From Condylostoma magnum (lineage: Eukaryota > Ciliophora > Heterotrichea > Heterotrichida > Condylostomatidae), in the NCBI GenBank assembly GCA_920105805.1, contig CAKKTI010000194.1, forward strand, positions 1 to 31,084: 31,084 bases of DNA, given 5' to 3'. The position numbers and the translations under genes were made by a program. Shown piece by piece: positions 9,875 to 20,984 of this stretch. The notes under the pieces were generated by a model. That model was not told the origin of the DNA. It saw only the letters and a program-made list of their open reading frames with translations, and did not search any database. Within the stretch, counting starts at the first letter, position 1, and every line of letters starts with the position of its first letter.

Positions 9875-10415
9875 AAGTTACTTTTTTGGAAAATTGGAAA
9901 TGTTTTTGTAGCTAATGGAGGTTCTGTTATGTGCGGAAATATTTATAAATGCATACCCATACATAATAAAGTTTGGCGTTTTGGAAATTTAAAACAGATT
10001 TGATTAATTCTTTGCATTCTTAAAATAAATAATAATTTTGCATTAATCTTATAATAGCAGTATCAGTTAGTAAATTAGTTGAATAAACTACTATGCTATA
10101 TAAGACTCTTTATATCTTATTTAGTTCTAACAAGACAATATTAAATACAGCTAACATTATATTAGAGTTTTAAATAAATATTAAGTCTTATTAATTTGTA
10201 CATTTTAATGCATTATCTATTAGCTTTAAGGCTTAAAGAATTTATTCTGTCAAACTTACGAATTAAGATGGTTACTTATTCATACTTGGTAATTATATAA
10301 TAAATTATAGGACTGTAATACCTACCAAGTACTTTGTACAATAAAGTGAAACACGATCTTATATCATACTCGTTTGGAAAATAACAAATTTTATTACTAA
10401 TTCTAGTAATCTAGA
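9875..10415. other. AT-rich intergenic region between convergent genes
   Basis: 541 nt holding the 3' ends of the MGCFLSK gene and the RNF10 gene. No supportable gene. It contains one 9-bp inverted repeat (10283-10331), listed separately. Confidence 0.45.
10283..10331. repeat. 9-bp inverted repeat (TACTTGGTA / TACCAAGTA)
   Basis: Perfect arms at 10283-10291 and 10323-10331 with a 31-nt AT-rich spacer. It could form a stem-loop near the end of the RNF10 transcript, but a match of this size can occur by chance. Confidence 0.35.
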
Positions 10416-11876
10416 CTAAGTACTTGACTCTATAACAGCGTATATCATACTTTCTTCCTTTTCCTTCAAAAATGACCTTTCTGAAAACTCGATTTTCCGC
10501 TTTTCCTCCTCAATATGTTTTTACTCCCTAATCATTTACCTTTGGTTAATTTCTTCCTAAAATATCACAATAGTTTCTTAAGACAGCTAATCCATAATAT
10601 CAATCTCAACAAAATACGATTAGGAGCCTTTTGGAAGATGACCTAATGCCTTATACCTATTTGCATTAGAATCATTTACTTGTATTTCTTCAACCTACAA
10701 CACTGTCCCTTAAATCTCCTTTGGAAAATACTCAAACGAGGAAAATTCTTTTAGAAGCATTCTTATGTTCAAAGGATGTAAAAAGTAAGGCTGTCCGTCT
10801 ATTATTTGATAAAAGTAGTAAAATTCATTAGGATCGTAGGAATCTTCAGCTAATGTCTGAATATTATCAATATAAACTTCACAGGTCAACGGCTGAGTTT
10901 TCAATGGGTGAATTTAGCATAAATTGAATCCCATTGGAATCATTTAAGTAGGGTGAATTAATAAAGAACATCCACATAAGTTCTTAGGTGTTTCAGTAAA
11001 CGTGATTTTGTTGGACTGATTAAAAGTTTCCAGTTGTTTTATAAGTTGACTAAAAATCTCATACTCTGGCTCATCAACTGTATACCATGAAATCTATTCA
11101 ATAGCTTCACTTAATTGAATTTATTTGTCTAGTTCTTCTGTCATATTCAACGATATCCTACTAAAGATACTATCGTTTTCTCTAGAATCATAAAAGCCTT
11201 AAAAAGCAATACCATTTGTATCCTTTCCGCATGGTAAAACTGTTTAACTTTCCTTATTTCTTCTTAACAGCTTAAAATTGATGAAATCTCTCTAAAACAG
11301 TTGGGAAACTCTGTTAAGCTATGCAGGCCTAATATCGATTATGTTAATATCATTACTACACTCAGGACACCTTCTAATATTTCCTTATTGACTATTGAAG
11401 TATTTGATTATACAAGCATAGCAGAAACAGTGTCCACATTTACTAATCCTTGGAATTTGTATAGTCTCCTCTAAGCAAATTGGGCATCTGTAGTCCTAAG
11501 GCACTAATTTTATAACCTTACTCACAAAATTCCATAAAATCGGTTTTTGTTGATTTTGGTGGTAAAAGCTATAGTCATTTGGAACTTTTAAAGCAAATTT
11601 GTAGTAAGGATTCATTGTTATATCAGACAATCGAGTATAGGAGATTTTCCTAGGAGGTGGACTTTTCTTTTCCTCTTCCTCAGGTGGAATTATAGGCTTT
11701 GGGTGTTTAAAACTTAGAAGCGAGGAATAGTCTTGTATTTATCTACGTTGGCGCCGTTTTTACTTTTTTTGTCTTGGAAGTTAAGCGTGGCTGAAGGCTT
11801 TGGAAGGCCGGGGAGGTTGTAAAGGTAATTTTTTACCTCGGGGTACAATAGCCTTATGCAAATCGAAATCCTGCAT
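10416..11876 (-). CDS. RNF10: RING finger protein 10-like
   Basis: About 486 residues. Conserved RNF10 features in order: the pre-RING block MNPYYKFALKVPNDYSFYH with ILWNFVSKV (human has NPLYKFVV and NWDFVEQV); a C3HC4 RING near residues 130-175 (RCPICLEET, KCGHCFCYACIIKYF, RRCPECSNDI); and the long C-terminal region with FYYFYQIIDGQPYFLHPLNIRMLL (human [20 protein letters not shown]), FSSFEYFPKEIQGTVLQVEE and ALGHLPKGSQ. RING proteins act as E3 ubiquitin ligases; RNF10 is linked to ribosomal protein ubiquitination in animals (established knowledge, not shown here). Start ATG 11876 is the first in-frame Met, but readable sequence continues upstream. Stop TAG 10416-10418 is tentative. Confidence 0.87.
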
Positions 11877-12071
11877 ATTTTTGGTATAACTTTTAGGCAA
11901 ATTGTATTTATGTTGTTGGGATTTTTAAGGATATACTATAGGCAATTGAGAGTAATTATATAAACCATAATTCTCACTGTGTATCCTCTTTAAATCAATT
12001 GAGAGGTTTTGTAGTTTAGCTGTATCAATAGGAATTGCTTTGGTTTTTTAAACCTATAATTAATATAAACT

Positions 12072-14849
12072 ATGTCATCTAATGAATTAGCGGAATTTAA
12101 TGATTATACAAGCTATAGAGAGCTGGTAATAGAATTAATCAAGCCAAGCATTCAATCTATGGCTAAATTAAAGCGAAAATTGTAAAGAAATAGTGATAAT
12201 AATAAGCAGTTAACAAAGAAGATAGAGAATATTGAATTCATATTGATGAGAAGTAACAAGAAGGTAGATGATTTGGCTACATTACCTAAAGTTATCTAAG
12301 ATTTTGAATAGCAAACAAGAATAGACTAATATGAAACACGTAATAAAATTGATTAGATAAATTCTGATATACAGAAAAATTAAGAGTAGATTAAAAATAA
12401 TGAACAGCTAATAGAGGTTAATAAGTCTGTTATATAATCAAATACTGAGTATATATAACAGGTTTAAATTTAGTTTGATAAGCACTAAAAATAGATCAAT
12501 GAAATTTTACTCTAATACGAAAATTAGATTCAAAATAATATGAAGGATAACTCATAAATATGCTCAGAATCTTAAGAAAACTCAACGAATGCTCTAAGAC
12601 TAGTAGAATCTCTAAATAAAATGGTGCCAGAACTGAAAGCTGATAATGACATTTTTAAATAATCAGTCAAGAAATTCGATGATAATATTTAAGAGTTTAA
12701 TAAATTTAAATTGAATAAAGAAGAGTTTGTATAGAAGAGTAAAGAATATTAAAGTGAATTTTTGAAATTTAAGTACTAAATTAATCAATTAAGTAAAGAT
12801 TAAGGGGCTATAGGGAAAATTAAAGATTTTATACTAAATGATTACTAAAAGGGATTGATTTATCTTTTTAGCTCAGTTTTGGCAAAGGTCTTAGGAATTA
12901 AAAAGGGAACTAATATTGTAAAGGCTCAGCAGTAGTTAATTGATAGTTTCCCTGGATATTTAGAGTAGAGCACATTCATGAATCAAATAAATAGCTATAA
13001 AGCATAACTTTAGTAATTAAGAAGATAATCTGCTAAATTTGATATTGAGTCAAAAGTTAAATAATAATAAAAGTAAGAAATAAAATAGAAGGAAAAAGAA
13101 TAAAGGATTTCTGAAAGATAAGAGCAAATTAATCAAATTGAGTAACTTTAATTGTAGCTTTAAACTTATTAGTAGTAGGGATAACTGTTAAAAAAGTAAT
13201 TTGAATAAAATTAGAAGAAAATGTAATAGAAGATTTAATAAGAATAAATTGCTTAATAAAACTAGAAGATTTAATAAGAATAAATTGCTTAATAAAACTA
13301 GAATATTTAATAAGAATAGGTTGTTCAATAAAACTAGGATATTTAATAAGAATAGGTTGTTCAATAAAACTAGGATATTTAATAAGAATAGGTTATCTCA
13401 TCAAATTAGAATATGTAATAAGAATAGGTTGTCTCATCAAATTAGAATATGTAATAAGAATAGGTTGTCTCATCAAATTAGAATATGTAATAAGAATAGG
13501 TTGTCTCGTAGAATTAATAGCTCAAAAACTTATAATAATTTCAAACCTTTTAACATAGTTTTGAGCATACCAGTTAAAATGCTTAGCTACAAGACTAATA
13601 GATAAATAACTAAATAGCAACGAATAATCAATCTATTGAATAATAATCTAATTTTGGATTTACATTAGAACAACAAGATTAAAATTCTAATACACAAAAT
13701 AATTCCTAACATTAAGAACAATCAGAAAATACCCTATAAAGTCAATAATCCTTTTAAATCGAGGACAAATACAATTCTGTTATAGATTTCGAGCCTTTAG
13801 CTTATGCAGATGATAACTAATATATACAGTAAGATTAACTAGAGTAGATTTAAGTACAAATACTAGATTTCTAAAAACAATCATAAATAATGCAGTAAAA
13901 GGTATAAGAAATGGAATAAAAAAGTGCTGAGTAAAATCAATTGATTCAATAACAATTCAATTTAATAAAAACCTTTCAAACAGAAGTATAAAATAAACAA
14001 GAATAATTAAATAATCAACAAACCTGTATAAACCAATTAGAGCAGAAATTGCCAAATCTAAACGACGATCTATATGATATTATAAACGCAAAAATTTACC
14101 CTAATATCTAAAATCTTCAACAATAACTACTTGAAACTTAAGCACTTAATAATGAATTTAGAACAATTCTTTCAATTTAGTAACAGGAAAATCAAGAATT
14201 TCATAAAAATCGTAATAGAGAGAAGGTAGACTTGACAAGCCAATTTTAATAACTTTCAAGAAAATTACAATAGTACCAACAACACAATGAAAAAGTATAA
14301 TAAACTATAAATAAATAGAAATAAGAATTAAGCTATCTATACTAAGCACTGACAATAATTATATCACTAATAGAATAAGATGAATAGGATCGTCAGAATA
14401 TATAGCTTACTGGATATAACGAGTCAACTTAGAAAAAGAGAGATATGGGAGCTTAAAGTATCGTTTAATTGAATAAAGAGTGCTACTCTTGCTCAGGCAA
14501 AGATTTTACGATTCTTTAAGCTTTTAAAATGGCATGCTTAACATACTAGGCCTCTAATGTAATGTATTAAAATAGATTATGGAAAAGATAAGATTTATTA
14601 CAAGAGTCAAATGCACTTCTTGACAAAGGATGAAAAATGTAGAAAACAAAATAACTTGAAATATAATTGAATAGCAGTGTAGATCTTAGTGTTCATTAAA
14701 AGGGCAGTTAAAGAGAAATATCATAGACACCTAGATATCGAAGTATTGATAATCAGTTGCTCAAAAGAACTAAAGGTGCATATGTGAGAAGCAGTTTAAA
14801 CAGTATTGTAACCCCATTGCCAAGATTGCCTCAAATATAGCATTTTTAA
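12072..14849 (+). CDS. large Gln-rich coiled-coil protein with 12-residue repeats
   Basis: About 925 residues in one uninterrupted frame. Start MSSNELAEFNDYTSYRELVI, then long coiled-coil segments (KIENIEFILMRSNKKVDDL; EQLIEVNKSVIQ), a short ordered block (GLIYLFSSVLAKVLGIKKGT), eight copies of a 12-residue Gln-rich repeat, further coiled coil, and near the end a less repetitive region (CYSCSGKDFTILQAFKMACL). Most Gln are TAA or TAG, dense enough that a standard translation gives only fragments. Ciliate coiled-coil proteins of this kind are often cytoskeletal or basal-body components, but no family is recognised. Stop is TAG 14838-14840 or TAA 14847-14849, right against the 3' end of the opposing TPR gene. 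Confidence 0.75.
13230..13517 (+). repeat. tandem repeat, 8 x 36 bp, coding (12-residue Gln-rich unit)
   Basis: Eight head-to-tail 36-bp units starting at 13230, 13266, 13302, 13338, 13374, 13410, 13446 and 13482. Unit consensus is IQQEQVVQQNQD; units 5-8 change to MQQEQVVSSNQN. Two subtypes form blocks (1-4 and 5-8), with units 6 and 7 nearly identical, which suggests stepwise unit duplication. The Gln of the unit are written mainly with TAA/TAG. The frame giving NKNRLFNKT text is a shadow. Confidence 0.92.
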
Positions 14850-14854
14850 TATGT

Positions 14855-16894
14855 TTAAATTTTACTTGAGGGAATACTTCCAATTGATTTATGCCCTGAT
14901 CTCTGTTTTGATTATTTTATATTAGGTATACTGTTAGTCTTTTTATGCCTCTAAGTCAATGGTTAAGTTCTTATTTAAGTTTGCGGCTTTTCTTATTTTA
15001 CTTTATTTTCGATTTACTATTATATTTGGTTTTATATACTTTGTTAATTATCCGTAGGATATTGTTAATTAGTATCATCTTATGAAACTTGTTATATTTC
15101 CTCAGGAGTTTAATCAATGCTTTAATTCTCAGGTGACTACAATTCTTCATCTATGATTTCTTTGTTTTCCTCATGTATACTAATTTGACTGCTTTACTAT
15201 GATTCTTGATCTAATTAAGTTTCTATATCTGCCTCTTAAATATCATTCTAATTGTTTTGCTACTATGAATCAATTTATTGTGCTTCTTTACTTTATTCAT
15301 CTATATTTATTAAATCATCTTATTCAATTTCTTCGTGTATTTGGTCGTTTTGTTATAATTGTTTATTAGAAGATTGTTTACTCAATTATTCTTATTTATC
15401 AGTCTGGTTGCTTTGTTATGATTAGTCTTTAGAAGACTATTTACTCAGTTATATTTCCTCATCTGTATTTGATGATTAAATTTCTTCCTCTATATTTTAT
15501 GATTATTCTTTATTTTCTTATGATAGCTCATTTACTATATTTTCTTCCTCTATATTTTATGATAATTATTTAATTTCTTCATTTAATGAATTACTGTGTT
15601 ATGATTAATGACTTGATTAGCTTTATAGTTATTGAATATCACCTTAGCTAATATTTTCTTATATATTTTAAACTTCTTGTAATTCATTATTAGCCTAAAC
15701 AGCCTATTAATCATTAATATAATACGATTAATCTTCTGATTGCTCGAATACTTACTTATTATTCTATTATACCTCTATTTAACTATCTTCAGTACTTTAA
15801 GGCAATATATAAACCTAATTCTAAGATTAAATTTTCAAGGATTAGAATTTAGGCATTATTTACACTCCATCAACAGTAATCTTTCTAATATTTCTACTAG
15901 AACTCTCATCTAAGCCTTTCTACAATTAAATTTAATCAACTCCGAAAACTTCCTCATTAAAACTTGTCATCTTCTCAGCTTCCCCTCCAAAATCTTTCCT
16001 TATCCTCCTTTTAGTAAAACTTTTTTAAGTCTGAGACCCATGCTACTTCTTCCCATCAATAAACTAAGCAATCTGTGCTCTTCTTTTCTAGATATACTGA
16101 TTCTTATAATGCTTCAAATAAGGAGAGTTACTTCTCCCAGCTTCCTTAAAAATCAGCCTCCCAGTATTTTTTGTAGGTGTCTTTTTGATAACCTTCCTCT
16201 TAAAATGTCCATTCTGACTATTTAACAGTGCTTTAGTCCTTGCATTGGTAACTAGTTTAGTTATGTTATGCTCAGGATCCAAAAACTCCTCGGCCAGATT
16301 CACAGATTTCTTATAATACTCTAAACTCGCAGGTAATCTATGCAAATGTTCTAGCTCAACAGCTATATTATGATAGGCTATAGACAGTGTAGGGACTTAC
16401 TACTCCATAATGCTTCTATCCACACTTTCTCACAAATTTTCAGTTAATTTCACAATAGTATGCATTGCTTACTCTAAAGCCAGGTCATGTTTCCCAGCTT
16501 GACTCAATACTGCGCATAGGTTCAAATGAGTGTCTACTGATGGGCGGATTTCTATAGCTTTGTATAAATATTCCAGGGCTTCTTTTGTGTAGTTGATTCT
16601 GCGAAAATAGCAAGCTAGTGTGTTGTAAGTATCAACCTTTACTGAAGGGTAAGACTCTGCCAAGGACTCTGCCTTTTTCAGTAGCTCGTATGCTTGGAAT
16701 AAAGCGTTGTTTTAAAGGTAAAGCTTAGCTAGTTGATTGCAAAGGGAGACGATCTAGGATTCAATTGACTGGGCTTGGGTTGATTTTGGGCCGTGGGTAT
16801 CTTGTGTGCTTATTAAACTAGTTTCTAATTGCTAAAGAGCTTCTAGGTACTTGCCTTGTGATTTTAGTTCAGATATATCGATTTGTTAGTCCAT
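14855..16894 (-). CDS. TPR-repeat protein with long Gln/Ser-rich tail
   Basis: About 679 residues. Residues 1-250 hold TPR helices: KSQGKYLEALQQLETSL, LYLQNNALFQAYELLKKAES, TYNTLACYFRRINYTKEALE followed by YLYKAIEIRP, HLNLCAVLSQAGKHDLALEQ, and AYHNIAVELEHLHRLPASLE followed by YYKKSVNLAE, the kinesin-light-chain style of spacing. A basic linker follows (KRKVIKKTPTKNTGRLIFKE), then roughly 350 residues of Gln/Ser/Glu-rich low-complexity text with near-repeats (SQNIEEE, QLSKQSS). One TGA reads as Trp (NLWESV). A scaffold role is inferred; many ciliary and cytoskeletal TPR proteins look like this. Start ATG 16894; stop TAA 14855-14857 or 14846-14848. Confidence 0.82.
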
Positions 16895-16994
16895 TATATA
16901 ATTTGAGTTAAAGGAAACATACAGGGTTATTATTCGTATAAAGGTTAGCTTTTAGGAGCTTTTATGTATTAAAAAGTATGTATTGGATAATAAA

Positions 16995-17315
16995 ATGGCA
17001 CGACGATATTAGAATGTATCTATTCCGACATGTGATTCTACTGTTAGGTCTCTTCCTTCTGGTACTATATAACTAAAAAAGTCAGAGATAAATTCAAAAC
17101 TTAATCCAACGTAGTTTAAGATAAGAAATTATAGTAAAACTTAGTTGAGGAAATAATATAGGGCAAGTTAAAGTTAAGCGTTTTAGTTACAGTTTTTGAG
17201 AAATGATGTTGAAGAAGAGAAAGCTTATGAGAAATTAGTTTTGGAGCTTGTAAGTATTTTCGATGAATAAAGAAAAAATAATTGGACAAGTGTATAAAGG
17301 TAGATGGGTAATTAA
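16995..17315 (+). CDS. small basic protein, unknown
   Basis: About 106 residues: MARRYQNVSIPTCDSTVRSL, a basic middle (QLRKQYRASQSQAFQLQFLR) and a C-terminal acidic-to-amphipathic helix (EEEKAYEKLVLELVSIFDEQ). Ends at tandem TAA TAA (17313-17318). No family recognised. It diverges from the TPR gene with 100 nt between start codons. Called from balanced composition and helical pattern, which stops sharply at the tandem TAA. Confidence 0.6.
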
Positions 17316-17717
17316 TAACATTTGGTAAATAATTGCATGCATTATAATTATTAGATTACGATGAGGTTAGTTTTGCATATGTTTAAGCTCATATTATCAA
17401 ATTGCTTCAACATTTAAGTACTTTTTGGTAATTATTGGCTAATGTATTTTCTTTAACTGCTTGTTTAATCTAAGTTATCTTTATAAATTCACTAGGAATA
17501 TAAAATTTATTGCGTAATAGTTAAATACTAGTAAATTAATAAATATAAGTGCTGAACATTTAAATAACAAAAACATTCTTTTACATAATATTAAATACGG
17601 GTCTTAGTCCTGCATGATGACTCATCAGCAATGAGATCTTTAATAACAATGATAAATATCAATTCAATTCCAAGCATTAAAAGTTTTATAACTAAGCAAA
17701 AGTAAAAAAATATACAT
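17316..17717. other. AT-rich intergenic region
   Basis: 402 nt between the small basic protein and the CK1-like kinase, both on plus. No gene visible. One pseudo-palindrome, TGATGACTCATCA at 17615-17627, contains a TGACTCA core like bZIP binding sites and lies 90 nt before the kinase start; functional use is speculative. Confidence 0.4.
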
Positions 17718-18749
17718 ATGAAATAAATGGAAGGAATTATAATAAATAATCAGTACAAACTACTTAAACAAATAGGCTCAGGAGGATATGGATAAGTATA
17801 TCGGGCTAGGTGTTTACAGAACTACTCAAAATTAGCAATCAAAATTCTGCATAACAATGATAAAAAACGATATATAAAAAATGAACATTAAATAATGAAG
17901 AGACTGAAAGGTAAGAAAGGATTCTCTTAGTTATATTGTTATGGCTAATTTTGACAAGGTTACTACCTAGGAATGGAATTATTAGAAACTCCATTAAAAA
18001 GTTTAGATTTATGATACACTTAGATAAAATTTCCTTTGATTTTTAAGGTATTTAAATAGGCTATCAGACGATTACAAACTCTTCATAGACTTGGTATTTT
18101 GCATTAAGACATACAACCAAATAATTTTATGATTAAAAGAGTTAAAAATTAAAACGTTTTATATCTAATTGATTTTGGACTGTCTAAGGAATTCAAGTAA
18201 AACTAAAAGCACATTTATTAGAAATTTCAGCCTAAAATTTACGGAACATTTAAATATTGCTCTATTAATTCTGGGATGGGCAGGCAATAATCTAGAAAGG
18301 ATGATTTAGAAAGTCTTTTATATACTATGGTTTACCTAGCTAAAGGAAGTCTTCCTTGGGAAAATTTAATGCCTAAGGACTTTAACAAAATCTAATAATT
18401 AAAAATATCTATAACAATGTAGTAATTATGTAATGAATTACCTTAAAACTTTTAGGTGATTGGAGATTATATAAGATCATTATCATTCTAATAAAAGCCT
18501 AATTATAAATATATACTAAGCTGTATATAATAGATGGAAAATAATTAGAAACTGATTCATATCAATCTAAAAGAAAATTCATTAAGAGCTAGATCCGCAT
18601 CAGTTAGAAGAAGAAAATGTTAGAAATAGAGGACTCATCGGATACGAAGAAGGGGAAATTAAGATCTAGAATAAACTACTAAATTAGAGATTGTTGGACC
18701 TTAGCTTTCTTAAGTTACTTACCAAAAATCAAGAGAGTATAAACATTAG
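17718..18749 (+). CDS. casein kinase 1-family protein kinase, atypical catalytic loop
   Basis: About 343 residues, kinase domain residues 13-290. Visible: glycine loop IGSGGYGQVY (19-28), beta3 Lys in KLAIKIL (Lys42), alphaC Glu in KNEHQIMKRLKG, catalytic loop HQDIQPNNF (129-137), IDFGLSKEF, and the CK1 hallmark GTFKYCSIN followed by QQSRKDDLESLLYTMVYL and GSLPWENL. CK1 family members phosphorylate Ser/Thr. In the loop, the HRD Arg is Gln130 (TAA) and the usual catalytic Lys is Gln133 (CAA, so unrelated to the code), which may weaken or abolish activity. TGA is Trp in GQFWQGYYLGME. The C-terminal 60 residues are basic (RARSASVRRRK). Start could also be ATG 17727; stop TAG 18747 is tentative. 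Confidence 0.87.
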
Positions 18750-19155
18750 CTTATAGAGAAATTTGAATTATTTACTGCGTTTTCAATTTTTTATACATTA
18801 TCAAGTAATAATTATATTTTAACTTGGAGTAAGTGCATTTTAATTATTTGTAGATATGAATAGATGACCTATTAATTATTTTTTCATTTTAATTAAGTAA
18901 CTTTTTTAAATTATTCATTTTGCAAGGTATATTAGCTCAATATTGTGAATATTCGTAATTATTACTCAAGTTTAAGTGTTTTTTAATGCTATCCTTTCTA
19001 AAATTATTCATTTACACTAGATTAATTAGGTTAATATTTCAGGCTAAAGCAATTATACTTATTCCAACTTTTATTCATAAAATATCGATAGATTCCTACA
19101 TATCTTATAATTGATATTACAATTACTAAGATTTTTGATTACAGGAATAATTTAT
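18750..19155. other. AT-rich intergenic region
   Basis: 406 nt of very AT-rich DNA between the kinase and the kelch gene, both on plus. It probably holds the kinase 3' UTR and the kelch promoter. No repeat, RNA gene or coding signal seen. Confidence 0.45.
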
Positions 19156-20910
19156 ATGATGGAATTTTAAAAGTAGTAAAAATTATTAACAGAAAGTGCA
19201 GATTTAGATGAAAATCAAATGCCAAGTCTAAAAAAATCACCAATAAGTAAAACCCCTGAAAACTAAGAATAAAGGAGGACTAAATCAGAAAGCTCTCTTT
19301 TAAAACGAAAAAGGAAATTCTATATACAAACAATGAATCGAATATAAAGTTAAAAGAATGAATGATATAGGAAAAATTTAGAATTATAGCAAGAAAAATA
19401 AAAAATATAATCAATAATGTAAGGAACTCGTAAATTTCCTTCAAGATATAGAGGAAATTTTAGAAGCTTGCCACATTTTACATAATCTAAAATTCAAATG
19501 CATTAAAAGGTGCAAAGTATTTCCAAATACAACCTATTTTGGTAGAGAGTCCCTGTATCTGGATATTTACCAGAGACTAGAGAATCCGGCACACTGACTT
19601 CATGGAAAGATAGTCTAATATTATTTGGAGGATTGTCAAGGTGTGTAACAGGTAGTGTATGCATTTATGATATAAAACGTCGTAAATGGTATTAAGTAGA
19701 TACTAAAGGAATTGATGTAGATCAAAGATTTGGCCATACAGTGAATTTAGTTGATGATAATTTTTATGTGTTTTCAGGAGGAGCCAAGCATGATAAGGTT
19801 ACAAATATTCGGAGATGCTTGAATTCTATATAAATGCTAAGACTTAGTCATATGGATTGATAGTACTTTATAACAGCTGGAGAGGTTTTATCTGTTAGAA
19901 AGTACCATATTTCAGTACATATAGGCAAATACATCTTTCTACATGGAGGGCTAACGGATAAAAATGTAGTTTTGAATGATTCCCTTGTGCTTGATATACA
20001 AAAACGTAAATGATGATAATTAGAATAATCAGGAAATATATTAAATTACAGGGCTTGTCACACAGCTGCTGCAATTTTCTAAGTTTAAAACTTTTAAGAT
20101 TTTAAGTTTCAAGCCAAAAAGAAAAGTGAGAAATACTTACTCAAATAAACTGGAAATTTATGTATAAAAGAATAAGGAATTTACATCTTTGGAGGAATTG
20201 ATCAAAGTGGATAAGCTACAAATACACTTCATATACTAAAACCAGGCACAAGACCAATATAATGGATTACTCCAATAACCTAAGGATAGCTTCCTTCCCC
20301 TAGATTTCACCATTCCATGGTTTATCATTAAGAAATTAACATTTTGATTATATATGGAGGAAGGTCAGATTAATAGGGTGTATATGCATGCTAGGATTGC
20401 ATTCATATTTTGAGTATTGATTCTTTGCATTGAACTTAGACAAAAATTTATGGGTTTTAACCAAATCCGCGAGCTTCTCATTGCTGTGCTGTTAATGGAA
20501 CTAGAATGTTTATTTTTGGAGGGTACTAAGATGGGAAATTAGCCAGTAATGATATTTATACCTTAGAATTAGACTAAAATAAAGCTTAAAGTTTGATAAA
20601 ACGTTGAGTAAAGAATGGTAGAGGGCATTAAATAAATAAAACTTAAAATGAATAATAGAATGGGATTGATAATGTTATTGTAAAGACGAATAGAAGAACT
20701 TAATAAAGACTTAATTTTGCAAAAGGCTGTGATAGGAGTAAATAACTATCTTTAGGCAAAGATGTAAGGAAAATAATCCAAAGAACTCATCCCTAAAATC
20801 CAGATTTTCTGAATAATCTACTAGCCAAACAATCTAACAACACATTAAATAATACAGCCATTTGAAATAATTCTTTAAGAAATGCATATTTTTTGTTTAT
20901 ATCCTACTAA
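19156..20910 (+). CDS. kelch-repeat protein
   Basis: About 569-584 residues. The first 130 are basic and unordered (SESSLLKRKRKFYIQTM). Five to six kelch blades follow, each with a di-glycine strand: LILFGGLSRCVTGSVCIYDI, FGHTVNLVDDNFYVFSGGAK, YHISVHIGKYIFLHGGL with DSLVLDIQKRKWWQ (TGA TGA as Trp-Trp, where kelch units carry Trp), GIYIFGGIDQSGQATNTLHI, FHHSMVYHQEINILIIYGGR, and ASHCCAVNGTRMFIFGGYQD. Such beta-propellers bind partner proteins. The tail is basic. End is TGA 20863-20865 (if used as stop) or TAA 20908-20910. Confidence 0.85.
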
Positions 20911-20984
20911 ACCTATATGATTAAATTTAATCGAATAATATAGATAAAATAATTAATGCTATATCTCATACAATTAAAATACTA

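Noticed and set aside
13201-13605. 134-codon standard-code open frame (NKNRLFNKT repeats) over the 36-bp array
   Set aside because: It is a shifted frame of the repeat. The frame from ATG 12072 runs through with coiled-coil text on both sides; this one has no continuation.
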